64,000 nucleotides of DNA from RYN-230 sp963837515 (lineage in GTDB: Bacteria; Actinomycetota; Actinomycetes; Streptosporangiales; Streptosporangiaceae): contig CAWINT010000013.1 of the NCBI GenBank assembly GCA_963837515.1, forward strand, positions 186,001 to 250,000, written 5' to 3'. Position numbers and translations under genes: made by a program. Of this stretch, positions 17,147 through 26,386 are shown piece by piece; the first letter of the stretch is position 1; every line of letters starts with the position of its first letter. Under the pieces are notes generated by a model. The model was not told the DNA's origin, ran no database searches, and saw nothing but the letters and a program-made list of their open reading frames with translations.

Positions 17147-19330
17147 ATGCGCCCTTCCCCAACCCCACCGCCTACCGGGACGTTACGGCACCGCCGGCCG
17201 GCCCGCGCGGCGCTCACCCTGGGCGCCGCGGTGGCGGCGGCCCTGCCCCTGCTGGCGGCCGTCCCGCCCGCCGCCGCGAGAACAGCCGCCGTAACGGCCC
17301 CCGCGGCGCCGGTGGCCCGCCTCGCCGCGCCGTCCGGGACGGCGGCCGGCCCGGCACCGGCCACGGTGAACGTGACAGTCAACGCGAACGAGGGGCACGG
17401 CGCGATCCCGGCCACCGGCTACGGGCTCAACTCGGCGGTCTGGGACAGCCAGATGAACGCCCCGGCCGTGCAGACCCTGCTGCAGCAGGCGGGCGTGCGG
17501 ATGCTCCGCTACCCGGGTGGCTCGTACGGGGACATCTACCACTGGCAGGACAACACCGCCCCGGGCGGGTACGTCGCACCCGGCACCGACTTCGACTCGT
17601 TCATGGGCACCGTGCAGAAGATCGGCGCCCAGCCGATCCTCATCGCCAACTACGGCACCGGCACGCCCGCCGAAGCCGCGGGCTGGGTGCGGTACGCCAA
17701 CGTCACCAAGGGCTACGGCGTCAGGTACTGGGAGATCGGCAACGAGACCTACGGCAACGGGTACTACGGCGCGGACTGGGAAGCCGACAACCACGCCAGC
17801 AAGAGCCCGGCGGCCTACGCGCAGAACGTCATCCAGTACGCGGACGCGATGAAGGCCGTCGATCCCAGCGTCAAGATCGGTGCGGTGCTGACCCTGCCGG
17901 GCAACTGGCCGGACAGCGTGGTGGCGTCCGGGGACAGCGGCGACTGGAACAAGGTGGTGCTGTCCACGGCCGGCCCGGCGATCGACTTCGTGATCGTGCA
18001 CTGGTACCCCAGCACGGCCGGCCCGGCGGCCATGCTGGGCGAGCCCGCGCAGGTGGCGGGGGAACTGGCCCAGCTGCGCCAGGAGATCGACGCCTACGCC
18101 GGGCCGGCCGGGCCGCACATCCAGATCGCGATGACCGAGGTCAACTCCGGGGTGGACACCACCACCCAGCCGGACGCGCTGTTCGGCGCGGACAGTTACC
18201 TGACCGCGCTGGAGAACGGGGTGTTCACGGTCAACTGGTGGGACACCCACAACGGGCCCGGTGCGATCTCCGTCGCGCCGGACGGGGCCACCGACTACGG
18301 CGACTGGGGGGTGCTGTCCAGCGGCACCTGCGTGGGCAGCAGCTGCGAGCCGCCGCTGAACACGCCGTTCCCGCCGTACTACGCGATCGCCATGCTCAGC
18401 CAGCTCGGCCGGCCCGGGGACACCATGGTCGGCGCCGGGACCGACAACCAGCTGGTCGCGGCGCACGCGGTGCGGAACGCCGACGGCGACCTCAGCGTCC
18501 TGCTGGTCAACAAGGACCCGGCCAGTTCCTACCAGGTCAGCTTGCACTACGCCGGGTTCACCCCGGCCGCGGCCACGCCCACCGTCTACAGCTACGGCGA
18601 CGAGGCGCCCGGCATCACCACCGCCGCCCAGGGCAGCGCGGCCAGCCAGCTGCTGCCGCCCTATTCGATCGAGACAATCGTGCTGCACCCCCAGGCCGGA
18701 ACGCAGAGCGCCCTGGCGGCGCCGGGACCGCCGTCGGCCAGCAACGTGACCGCCACCCAGGCCACGATCTCCTGGTCCCCCGCCACCAGCGGGACGGTGG
18801 ACAAGTACGAGGTGTACCGGCAGAACGGCACCGACAGCGAGCTGCTCGGCACGTCCACCGGGGACTCGTTCACGGTGCACAACCTGGTCCCCGGGACCGG
18901 CTACACCGTCAACGTGCTGGCCCGCGACCAGCAGGGGTACCTGTCCGGGCCGTCGGACCCGGTCAGCTTCACCACCGGCACCCCGGCCAGCTCGACCTGC
19001 CAGGTGACCTATGACGTCACCCAGGGCTGGGGCAACGGGTTCATCGCCGACCTGTCGGTCACCAACACGGGCCCGGACCCGATCGACGGCTGGACGCTCG
19101 GCTTCACCTTCCCGGCCAGCACCGAGTCGCTGTCCAGCGGCTGGAACGGCACCTGGACCGCCACCGGGCAGGCGGTCACCGTGACCAGCCTGAGCTGGAA
19201 CGCCACGCTGGCCGCGAACGGCGGGAACACGGTGTCGCTGGGCTTCGTCGGCGGCAACACCGGAGCCTATCCCTCCCCGGCCGCGTTCACCCTCAACGGG
19301 ACGGTGTGCGCCACCACCTACTCGTCCTGA
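17147..19330 (+). CDS. Secreted glycoside hydrolase (alpha-L-arabinofuranosidase-like clan A) with Fn3 and CBM2
   Basis: 727 residues from ATG 17147, preceded by GAGGAG. A long signal peptide (basic RHRRPARAA then a hydrophobic core, cleavage likely after PPAAARTA) directs export. Residues about 60-520 form a TIM-barrel hydrolase with RMLRYPGGSYGDIYHW, the acid/base Glu200 in YWEIGNET and a likely nucleophile Glu331 in AMTEVNSG, plus a beta-domain at the end (LVNKDPASSYQVSLHYAG). An Fn3 module follows (GPPSASNVTATQATISW), then a C-terminal CBM2 (TCQVTYDVTQGWGNGF to NGTVCATTY), with one cysteine at each end. It probably acts on arabinoxylan-type or related plant polysaccharide while anchored to cellulose or xylan. 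Exact GH family is not certain. Confidence 0.88.
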   Translation: MRPSPTPPPTGTLRHRRPARAALTLGAAVAAALPLLAAVPPAAARTAAVTAPAAPVARLAAPSGTAAGPAPATVNVTVNANEGHGAIPATGYGLNSAVWDSQMNAPAVQTLLQQAGVRMLRYPGGSYGDIYHWQDNTAPGGYVAPGTDFDSFMGTVQKIGAQPILIANYGTGTPAEAAGWVRYANVTKGYGVRYWEIGNETYGNGYYGADWEADNHASKSPAAYAQNVIQYADAMKAVDPSVKIGAVLTLPGNWPDSVVASGDSGDWNKVVLSTAGPAIDFVIVHWYPSTAGPAAMLGEPAQVAGELAQLRQEIDAYAGPAGPHIQIAMTEVNSGVDTTTQPDALFGADSYLTALENGVFTVNWWDTHNGPGAISVAPDGATDYGDWGVLSSGTCVGSSCEPPLNTPFPPYYAIAMLSQLGRPGDTMVGAGTDNQLVAAHAVRNADGDLSVLLVNKDPASSYQVSLHYAGFTPAAATPTVYSYGDEAPGITTAAQGSAASQLLPPYSIETIVLHPQAGTQSALAAPGPPSASNVTATQATISWSPATSGTVDKYEVYRQNGTDSELLGTSTGDSFTVHNLVPGTGYTVNVLARDQQGYLSGPSDPVSFTTGTPASSTCQVTYDVTQGWGNGFIADLSVTNTGPDPIDGWTLGFTFPASTESLSSGWNGTWTATGQAVTVTSLSWNATLAANGGNTVSLGFVGGNTGAYPSPAAFTLNGTVCATTYSS

Positions 19331-19739
19331 ACCGGCGGGTGCCCGTTCCCGCAGCACGGGCGGGCGCCCGCCACCCCGGACGGGCCGTTTTGCCGGCTGA
19401 TGGCGCTGTGCGGCGCCGCCCTGGGCCTGGGCAGCGGCACGGTCACCACGACGCCGTGATCGAGTCGCTGCCGCCGCCCATTGGCCGGGTCAGCTACCCC
19501 CCCGTGGTCTCGCACGAGTACCCGGCCGGGAAGCTGGACGCCATCTCGGTCGGCTGAGCGCCCGGGCGCCGGTCCCCCGCCGTGTACTCCGGCCCGGACC
19601 AGGCAATACTAAGTATCGTCGTCGATTGGTAGAAGGCTGTGACAATTGGTACGGCGTAGCCCAGGATAGGGGGCTAACGGCGGCGTCCGGATGGGCAGCG
19701 GCGGCATCCCGGGCATAGGGACGGATCCAGGAGTTTCCC
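19331..19739. other. Intergenic region upstream of the conservon, with a possible gene scrap
   Basis: 409 bases. An open frame on the plus strand ending at 19557 reads VIESLPPPIGRVSYPPVVSHEYPAGKLDAISVG at its end (parts only), which has protein character but no start or family I can name; it may be a scrap. Between 19600 and 19640 the sequence turns AT-richer and holds a short palindrome, ATACT-A-AGTAT at 19606-19616, in a plausible promoter position about 125 bases before the cvnA start. Confidence 0.45.
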
Positions 19740-21413
19740 ATGGCTGAATCCAGCTCGGCAGGCCCGCGGCCGGCAGGGCGCCATTCGATCGGGTTCAGCT
19801 TCATGATGACCGTGGCCGTTCCGGTCGCCTGCCTGGCCCTGCTGTGGACCGCCGCCGCGGTGGCCACCGTGACTGTGCCGCTGGCGCGCCGGGCGCTCGG
19901 CCTGCCGGATGACCGGGCGACCGGCGAGTTAATTCTGTTCGTCGGGGGCGGCCTGCTGGTGGTGGGGGCCGCCCTGCTGCTGATCGGGCAGTTCGCGCGG
20001 CGGCTGTCCCGGGACGTGGCCGGGCTGGCCACCGTGGCCCGGCGCTACGCCGATGAGGTACTGCCCGGTGTGGTGCGCCAGCTCCGCGACGACCCGCCGG
20101 GCGGCGGCGCCGTCCCGTCCGTCCTCCCGGTGCCCCGTACCGGCAGCGCCGAGCTGGCCCAGGCCATCGCGGCCATCGCCCGCCTGGAGCAGGCGGCGGC
20201 CACCGCCGCGGCCGGTGAGGCCAGCCTGCGCGACGGGCTGCGGGCCGTGTTCGTCAGCCTGGCCCGGCGTAACCAGTCGTTGCTGCAGCGCCAGCTGCGG
20301 CTGATCGACACGCTGGAGCAGAAGGCCTCCGACCCGGCGGCCCTGGCCGACCTGTTCGCCCTGGACCACCTCACGACCCGGATGCGGCGGCACGCGGAGA
20401 GCCTGGCCATCTTGTCCGGGGCAGCCCCCGGCCGGTCGTGGACCGAGCCGGTGCCGGTCATCGACGTGATCCGGGCGGCCGTCGCCGAGGTCGAGGACTA
20501 CCAGCGGGTGATGGTGCTGTCCGGGGCGGACGACGCGGTCAGCGCCCCCGCGGTCGCCGACATGATCCACCTGCTGGCCGAGCTGATCGAGAACGCCACC
20601 ATGTTCTCGCCCTCCGGAACCCGGGTCGAGGTCCGCGCGGAGCGCGTGGCCAACGGCTTCGCGGTCGAGATCGAGGATCGCGGCCTGGGTATCGAGCCCA
20701 CCCAGCTGAGTGACCTCAACCGGCAGCTGGCCAGCCCTCCGGACTTCGACCTAGCCAACGCGGACCGGCTGGGCCTGTTCGTGGGCGCCAAGCTGGCCGC
20801 CCGGCACGGCGTCCGGGTTTCGCTGCGGGGGTCTCCTTACGGTGGCACCACCGCAATCGTGCTGCTGCCGGGCAGCATCGTGGCCGCGCCGGCCCGGCTG
20901 CTGGCCGCCCCGGTTGCCGCCGCGGCCAGCAGCACCGTCCGGTTCCCGGCGCTGGATCTGCACTCGGCCGACGCCCTCGGCCTGCCCGCCCAGCGGTCCG
21001 GGAACGCCGGCCGGGTGCCGGGGCCACCGTGGACCGCAGCGGGGACCGCACCCGGCTGGGGGCCGGGGACCGCAGCGGGGACCGCACCCGGCTGGGGGCC
21101 GGGGACCGCCCCGGCACCGGACGCGGCCAGCCCTCGGCCGGCCCATCCGGGAGCACCCGGCCGGCTGCCCCAGCGCACCCGGCAGGCCAGCCTGTCGCCG
21201 CACCTGCGGGGCCGCCCGGAGACCGGCCCGCCGGTAGCCGCGGAGCGCAGCCCGGAGCAGGCCCGTAATCTCGCGGCCTCGCTGCAGACCGGCTGGCGGC
21301 GTGGCCGGGCGGAGACGGAGGAGCCCGCCACCGGACCGCGGCCGGCGGCCGCCCCGCCGGACCGGATCTGGCCGCTCCCAGGGCCGCCGGCCGACTCCGG
21401 CGGGGAGGAGTGA
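19740..21413 (+). CDS. cvnA: Conservon sensor kinase-like ATPase (CvnA)
   Basis: 557 residues. Two N-terminal transmembrane helices (FMMTVAVPVACLALLW and ELILFVGGGLLVVGAALLLIG) are followed by a helical region containing LARRNQSLLQRQLRLIDTLE, diagnostic for the nitrate/sulfonate-type conservon kinases, and a HATPase domain with N-box ELIENATMFSPSG, G1-like EDRGLGI and F/G2 region LGLFVGAKLAARHG. A normal histidine phosphoacceptor box is not evident, as is usual in this group. After about residue 390 the tail is proline/glycine-rich and disordered, with a 12-residue repeat. In Streptomyces CvnA/B/C/D form a membrane-associated complex resembling eukaryotic G-protein signalling. The next genes overlap or closely follow. 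Confidence 0.9.
   Translation: MAESSSAGPRPAGRHSIGFSFMMTVAVPVACLALLWTAAAVATVTVPLARRALGLPDDRATGELILFVGGGLLVVGAALLLIGQFARRLSRDVAGLATVARRYADEVLPGVVRQLRDDPPGGGAVPSVLPVPRTGSAELAQAIAAIARLEQAAATAAAGEASLRDGLRAVFVSLARRNQSLLQRQLRLIDTLEQKASDPAALADLFALDHLTTRMRRHAESLAILSGAAPGRSWTEPVPVIDVIRAAVAEVEDYQRVMVLSGADDAVSAPAVADMIHLLAELIENATMFSPSGTRVEVRAERVANGFAVEIEDRGLGIEPTQLSDLNRQLASPPDFDLANADRLGLFVGAKLAARHGVRVSLRGSPYGGTTAIVLLPGSIVAAPARLLAAPVAAAASSTVRFPALDLHSADALGLPAQRSGNAGRVPGPPWTAAGTAPGWGPGTAAGTAPGWGPGTAPAPDAASPRPAHPGAPGRLPQRTRQASLSPHLRGRPETGPPVAAERSPEQARNLAASLQTGWRRGRAETEEPATGPRPAAAPPDRIWPLPGPPADSGGEE
21033..21104 (+). repeat. 36-base tandem duplication in the cvnA tail
   Basis: Two full copies of a 36-base unit at 21033-21068 and 21069-21104, followed by a partial third. 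Each encodes twelve residues (TAAGTAPGWGPG). The unit is in frame and falls in the disordered C-terminal tail, so length variation would be tolerated. Confidence 0.9.
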
Positions 21414-21841
21414 TGGCCGCGCACCAGGCCGGGGCCGGCGGCCCCGACCTGAGCTGGCTGCTGAACGACCTGGCCGCCCGCGTTCCCCACTTCCGCCGCT
21501 CGGTGATCTTGTCCCGGGACGGCCTGGTCGTCGCCGCCTCCAGCGAGCTGTCCCGGGCCGACGCCGAGCGCCTGGCCGCCCTGGCGGCCGGGGTACAGAG
21601 CCTGGCCACTGGCGCCGGGCAGCATTTCGGCGTCGGTGACGTCCGGCAGACCATCATCGAACTGCGCCAGGCGCTGCTGTTCATCACCGCCGCCGGTAAC
21701 GGCAGCTGCCTGGCCGTGCTGTGCCCGGCCGACGCGGATGCGGGCCTGGTCGCCTACGAGATGGCTCATCTGGTGCAGCGCGCCGGCCCGCACCTGGAGG
21801 CGCGGCCGCGGTTCCCCGCCGCGGACCTGCCGGCGGAGTGA
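21413..21841 (+). CDS. cvnB: Roadblock/LC7 domain protein (CvnB)
   Basis: 142 residues from ATG 21413, which shares a base with the cvnA stop (TGATG); a GTG one codon earlier is possible. The roadblock fold is clear: LSWLLNDLAARVPHFRRSVILSRDGLVVAASS, then RADAERLAALAAGVQSLATGAG and FITAAGNGSCLAVLCPADADAGLVAYEMAHLV (parts shown). In conservons this small protein is thought to regulate the partner GTPase in the way MglB regulates MglA. Here no GTPase gene follows cvnC, so its partner would have to be encoded elsewhere. Confidence 0.92.
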   Translation: MAAHQAGAGGPDLSWLLNDLAARVPHFRRSVILSRDGLVVAASSELSRADAERLAALAAGVQSLATGAGQHFGVGDVRQTIIELRQALLFITAAGNGSCLAVLCPADADAGLVAYEMAHLVQRAGPHLEARPRFPAADLPAE

Positions 21842-21847
21842 ACGGCG

Positions 21848-22228
21848 GTGGCCACGGACAGCAAATGGCTCGACCGGAACTCCGGTCCCGTGGTGCGCCC
21901 GTACGCGGTGACCGGAGGCCGGACCGAGCCGGCTGACGGCGAGCTCCTCGACCTCATCACGGTCATCGTCGGCTCGGGCGCCTCGCCCGGGGACGATGAC
22001 CGGATCGGCCTGAGCCCGGAGCACCGCCGGATCCTCCGCCTGTGCCGGCAGCCGGCCACCGTGGCCGACGTCGCCTCCGATACACGCCTGCCGTTGGGGG
22101 TGGTCCGGGTGCTGATCGCTGACCTGATCGTGTCCGGGCGGATTAACGTGGTGGTACAGCGGCCCGCCGCCGCACAGCCCAGCGCCGACCTGCTCCGGGA
22201 GGTGCTGCATGGGCTGCGGGCCCTGTGA
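21848..22228 (+). CDS. cvnC: DUF742 protein (CvnC)
   Basis: 126 residues, start GTG 21848 six bases after cvnB. The family signature is visible: NSGPVVRPYAVTGGRTEP at the N-terminus, SPEHRRILRLCRQPATVADVASDTRLPLGVVRVLIADLI in the middle (parts shown) and LLREVLHGLRAL at the end. The middle looks like a winged-helix. DUF742 proteins are found only in actinobacteria next to CvnA and CvnB; their role in the complex is not settled. Confidence 0.92.
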   Translation: MATDSKWLDRNSGPVVRPYAVTGGRTEPADGELLDLITVIVGSGASPGDDDRIGLSPEHRRILRLCRQPATVADVASDTRLPLGVVRVLIADLIVSGRINVVVQRPAAAQPSADLLREVLHGLRAL

Positions 22229-22246
22229 GCACAGAGGTGATGACGT

Positions 22247-24452
22247 GTGATCAGTCAGGTGCCGGCCAGCGGGCCCTCCGGCGGCCCGGCGGGCGGGGCG
22301 GAGGATGGGCCGGTGCGCTGCGGTCTGGTGCCGCCGCTCGCTGATTCCTTCAGTCCCCGGCCCGGGACCGCCGCCGCCCTGGCCGCCGCGCTCGTGCCTG
22401 GGGCTACGGTGGCGCTGGTGCCGGCCCGCCCACCGGCCGGGTCACCTGACTGGCTGGCCACCTGCGGCAAGACCCAGCTCGCGGGGTACGCCGCCGAGTC
22501 ACTGTGGCACGCCCGGGAGCTGCGCCTGCTGCTGTGGGTCACCGCCACCAGCCGGGCCGCGGTGCTGGCCGGCTACGCGCAGGCGGCGGCCGCGGTGGGC
22601 ATCAGCCCGGCCGGGGATGCGGACGCCGCCGCCGGGCGGTTCCTGGCCTGGCTCGCGGAGACCGGGCAGCCGTGGCTGGTGGTGCTGGACGACGTGGCCG
22701 CCCCGGCCGGCCTGGCCGGGTTGTGGCCCGAAGGCCCGGCGGGACGGGTACTGATCACCGCGGCCAGCCAGGCCGCTATTCCCGCCGACCGGCAGGTGGC
22801 CACGCTCGGCGTCGGCGCGTTCAGCCAGCGTGAGGCGCTCAGCTACCTGATGGGCCTGGCTCACCGCCGACACCGACCAGCGGCTCGGGGCTATCGACCT
22901 GGTGGCCGACCTGGGCGGTGAGCCCCTGGCGCTGGCCCAGGCCAGCGGGGTCATCGCCACGTCGGCGATGTCCTGCCGGGATTACCGCGGCTACTTCGTG
23001 GACCGCCGCGCCCAGCTGGTCAAGCAGCTCGGCCAGGCACCCGGCAGCAGGCCGCCGGCTCCCGCGGTCACCTGGATGTTCGCGGTGGAGCAGGCCGACC
23101 GGCTGGCGCCGGGCGCAGGGGTCCAGCCGGTGCTGGCGCTCGCCGCGCTGCTGGACCGGCACGGCATCCCGGGCACCGTGTTCGGCACCCCGGCGGCCGC
23201 CGCCTACCTGGCCGCGGCCGGGCCCGGGCCCGGCGACCGGGACCGGGCCCGCGACGCCCTCATGACCATGGAACGGACCGCGCTGCTGGAGATCGACCAA
23301 TCGGGGCCGCTGCCGCTCATCCGGATGACCTCGGCCGTGCAGGCGGCGGTGCGGGCGGCGATGCCCGCGCGGCTGCAGGAGCAGGCCGCCCGGGCCGCCG
23401 CCGACGCGCTGCTGCAGGCGTGGGGCGGCGGGGAGCAGCCGCCGTGGCTGGCGGAGAGCCTGCGGTGCTGTACGGCCAGCCTGCACGAGGCGGCCGGAGA
23501 CCTGCTCTGGCCCGGCGGCTGCCACCCGGTCCTGCTCCGGGCCGGCCAGAGCCTGGTCGCCGCGCGGCTGAACGGCCCGGCCGTGGCCTACTGGCGCAAC
23601 CTGGTGTCGATCGCCGAGCGGGCGCTGGGCGACAGGCACCCGGACACCCTGGCGATGGGTGAGCGGCTGGCCGACGCCTACCTGGCGGCCGGCCAGGTGC
23701 CCGACGCGGTGACCTGGTTCGAGCGGGTGGCCGCCGACCGGGCCCGGCTGCTCGGCCCCGACCACCCCGGCGCCGTGGCGGGCCGCCGTGACCTCGGCCG
23801 GGCCCTGCTGCGAGCCGGGCAGCACGGTCCGGCCGTGACCGTGCTGGGCGGTGCGCTGAGCGAGTACGAGCGGATCTGCGGGCCAGGGCATCCCGACACG
23901 CTGGGGGCCCGGGACGACCTGGCGACCGCGTACCGGGCGGCCGGACGGATCAGCGACGCGATCCCGCTGTACCGCCAGACCCTGGCCGGCCGGGAACGCG
24001 GCCAGGGGCAGCAGCACCCGGACACGCTGACCACGCGCCAGCACCTGGCCGACGCCTACCTCGCGGACGGCCAGGTCAAGGAGGCCATCTCGCATTACAA
24101 GCGGGTGCTGGCCGAGCGCGAGCGGGTGCTGGGCCGCGAGCACATCGACACGATCGCCGCCCGCGGCAACCTGGCCGCCGCCTACCACGCGGCCGGCCGG
24201 ATGGCCTCGGCGGTCCGGCTCTACGAAGAGACCCGGGCTGGTTACGAACGGGTCCTGGGCAGCGATCATCCTGACACGCTGGCCCGGTGCCTCAGCCTGG
24301 CCGCTGCCTACTACGCGGTGGGCCGGCTGACCGACGCGAGGACCCTGCTGGAGGACACCCTGGCCGGCTGTGAGCGGGCGCTGCCCCCGGGTGACCGGGT
24401 CACCCAGTCGGCCCGGGACAGCCTGGCCACCATCTCCGGCGCCCCTGCCTGA
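22247..24452 (+). pseudogene. NB-ARC-like/tetratricopeptide protein with one frameshift, following cvnC
   Basis: GTG or ATG near 22247 opens an NB-ARC-like nucleotide-binding part: WLATCGKTQLAGYAAES (Walker A position, lacking the first glycine of GxxxxGKT), PWLVVLDDVAAPAGL (Walker B, LVVLDD) and GRVLITAASQAAIP. At about 22857 the frame slips; removing one T from GGGCCTGGCTC gives MGRLTADTDQRLGAIDLVADLGGEPLAL (parts), the normal continuation. The remaining 516 residues hold a winged-helix-like part and then at least six TPR units recognisable by repeated RHPDTLAMGERLADAYLAAGQ-type motifs (HPDTL recurs at 42-residue steps). Repaired length would be about 735 residues. It takes the place of the GTPase gene cvnD. 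Possibly intact if the T is a sequencing error. Confidence 0.78.
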
Positions 24453-24518
24453 CCGGCCACGCCTGCCCATCCCGGCTGAGCGGCACCATCAGCGGCGCCC
24501 CGGCCTGGCGGTGACTGT

Positions 24519-24571
24519 CCCCAGCCCAGCCCCAGCCCCAGCCCCAGCCCAGCCCCAGCCCCAGCCCCAGC
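24519..24571. repeat. Simple CCCCAG-type tandem repeat between convergent genes
   Basis: A run of nine or so units of five to six bases (CCCAG/CCCCAG) fills the 3' intergenic gap and ends inside the last codons of the minus-strand gene. No coding meaning. It could expand or contract by slippage. Nothing resembling a stable hairpin terminator was seen in it. Confidence 0.85.
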
Positions 24572-25248
24572 TAAGCGGAACAGCTGAGCAGGTAGCGCAC
24601 CACGCCGATCTCCGACTCGGCGGCCGGGTCAGGGTCGGGATGACCTGGGCGGCCCTCGAGGTGGAGGGTACGGTCCTCCGAGACGTGGACGATCTGCCAG
24701 CCGTCCAGGGCCAGCCGGTCCAGGCAGCCGAGCACCTCCTGGATCGGGTAACCGAACCGGGTGCGCGGCAGGCCGATGTCCACCGGGGCCTGGTCCGCCC
24801 CGCTGAACAGCCAGCCGACCCAGGTGTGCAGGTCGGCTACCTGGACGGTCTCCCGCCAGTCGGCAAACTGGGCGGCCACCGTCGGGGGCGGGAACCGGGC
24901 CTGGAACTCCTCGGTGATGAAGTCACGCGCGGCGTCCGGGTCCACCACCCCCTCGGTGCCGTCGGGGAAGGTGATCCGGGCCACTTCCACCCGGGGGCCG
25001 CCGTCATGCAGCCGCTCCTTGCCCACCTCGACGCTGGTGCCAGCCTGCCATTCGGCCAGCCGGCGCTCCCAGCCGGCCGAGCTCCGTTCCGAGACGCCCG
25101 CCGCCATCGGGTGGACGTGCTCCTCCCACCAGACCCGGGCCGCCTCATCACCGCTGTCCCGGGCCACCACCAGCGGCTCCTGGCCGGGAATCTGCACCAT
25201 GTCGAACACCGCGCGCGAGATGACCAGCATCGCGTGCCGTACCGCCAT
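24571..25248 (-). CDS. Hypothetical protein
   Basis: 225 residues, ATG 25248. I do not recognise the family. The N-terminal part MAVRHAMLVISRAVFDMVQI, EAARVWWEEHVHPMAAG and the middle GTEGVVDPDAARDFITEEF suggest a soluble alpha/beta protein; FADWRETVQVADLHTWVGWLFSG and DRLALDGWQIVHVSEDRTLH look like a conserved core and end strand (DGWQIVHVSEDR is typical of small actinobacterial unknowns that end with a 'blend the answer' strand). No signal peptide or membrane helix. Single-gene unit, convergent with the NB-ARC/TPR gene. Its last codons fall in the CCCCAG repeat. Confidence 0.7.
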   Translation of the reverse strand: MAVRHAMLVISRAVFDMVQIPGQEPLVVARDSGDEAARVWWEEHVHPMAAGVSERSSAGWERRLAEWQAGTSVEVGKERLHDGGPRVEVARITFPDGTEGVVDPDAARDFITEEFQARFPPPTVAAQFADWRETVQVADLHTWVGWLFSGADQAPVDIGLPRTRFGYPIQEVLGCLDRLALDGWQIVHVSEDRTLHLEGRPGHPDPDPAAESEIGVVRYLLSCSA

Positions 25249-25347
25249 CGAGCCTCCCGCCCGCCGCCGCGACCAAACCTGCCCAGGCTACGGGGCACCT
25301 GGCCGGGCTTCGGCGATAACCGGGCAAAACGTGCGGTGCTGGGCCGG

Positions 25348-26367
25348 TCAGGCAGGCGGCTCCGCCCGGGCGAGCACGAGGTCGAACGTGACGCTGCTCC
25401 ACGGGCCGCCGAGCTGGCGGCCGTCCGGGCCAGGGCCGCCCGGGTGCTCGGCGAAGTCGGCGATCAGGCTGTCCTTGACGCCGAACACCGCGTCCCGGGA
25501 CAGATACGGATCGCCCGCGACGAAGATGTGCGTGGTCAGCGTCCGGTAGCCGGAGGCCGCCACCCTGAAATGAAGGTGGGCCGGCCGCATCGGGCCGCGG
25601 CCCGCCGCCGCCAGCAGGTCGCCCGCCGGGCCATCGTCCGGGATCGGGTACGGCGCCGGGCGCACCGACCAGAACCGGTACTCACCGCCGGGGCCGCTGC
25701 GCAGCCAGCCGCGCCCGGCCGTCACCTCGCCCGGGTACTGCACGTCGTAGAACCCGTCCTCGTCGGACTGCCACACCTCGATCCGCGCGGCGGGCACCGG
25801 CTCCCCGGCGGTGCCGCGCACCGTCCCGGACACGTGGCACGGCCGTCCCTTGGCGCCGGCCGCGATGTCAGCGCCGAGCGGTATCTCTGGCGCACCGGCC
25901 ACGAAGAACGGCCCCAGCACGGTGGACTCGGTGGCGCCGAACAAGGCCGGCGCGTTGATCGCGACCGTCAGCATGGACAGCCCCAGCACGTCGGAGAGCA
26001 GGATGAACTCCTGCCGGCGGTCGTCGGTGAGGTGCCCGGCCCGGGTGAGGAAGTCGATGGCCTGCTGCCACTCCGCTTCGGTCAGCCGCACCTCCCGGGC
26101 GAACCCGTGCAGATGCCGGACCAGCGCCTGCAGCACCTCTCGGAAGCGGGCTGAGCCAGCGCCGGTGAAGCTGGCCAGCACCTCCTCGGTGATCGCCTGC
26201 TCCCGGGTGGCCTGCGCGGCCCCCTCGGCCGCGCGGCCGGGCGTCCCAGCGGCGCCACCGTCCGGTCCAGTGCGTCCGGGCGTCCCGGCGGCGCCACCGT
26301 CCCGTCCAGTGCGTCCGGGCGGGCCAGCGGGGGCGCCCGGCCGGGCCGTTCCGTAAGGCTGGGTCAT
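25348..26367 (-). CDS. Intradiol ring-cleavage dioxygenase (hydroxyquinol/catechol 1,2-dioxygenase type)
   Basis: 339 residues from ATG 26367, chosen because GGAGG lies about nine bases upstream; a GTG at 26382 is in frame. After a disordered N-terminal tail made of 13-residue repeats, the helical linker domain (FREVLQALVRHLHGFAREVRLTEAEWQQAI, in parts) and the beta-sandwich follow. Fe(III) ligands are visible: Tyr in DEDGFYDVQYP, Tyr in APYPIPDDGP, and the two His in PAHLHFRV. The enzyme inserts O2 between adjacent hydroxyls to give a muconate or maleylacetate. The adjacent maleylacetate reductase argues for hydroxyquinol as substrate: its cleavage product is maleylacetate. Confidence 0.9.
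   Translation of the reverse strand: MTQPYGTARPGAPAGPPGRTGRDGGAAGTPGRTGPDGGAAGTPGRAAEGAAQATREQAITEEVLASFTGAGSARFREVLQALVRHLHGFAREVRLTEAEWQQAIDFLTRAGHLTDDRRQEFILLSDVLGLSMLTVAINAPALFGATESTVLGPFFVAGAPEIPLGADIAAGAKGRPCHVSGTVRGTAGEPVPAARIEVWQSDEDGFYDVQYPGEVTAGRGWLRSGPGGEYRFWSVRPAPYPIPDDGPAGDLLAAAGRGPMRPAHLHFRVAASGYRTLTTHIFVAGDPYLSRDAVFGVKDSLIADFAEHPGGPGPDGRQLGGPWSSVTFDLVLARAEPPA
26242..26319 (-). repeat. 39-base tandem duplication in the dioxygenase N-terminal tail
   Basis: Copies at 26242-26280 and 26281-26319 differ at only a few bases and encode thirteen residues each (GRTGPDGGAAGTP and GRTGRDGGAAGTP). A partial third copy precedes them. The unit is in frame and lies before the first conserved helix. 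Confidence 0.88.
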
Positions 26368-26386
26368 AGGCTCGTCCTCCACCTGG

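Noticed and set aside
17183..19357. A 724-residue minus-strand frame opposite the glycosidase
   Set aside because: It has no recognisable domain and mirrors the plus-strand codons; the plus frame has a signal peptide, catalytic domain, Fn3 and CBM2.
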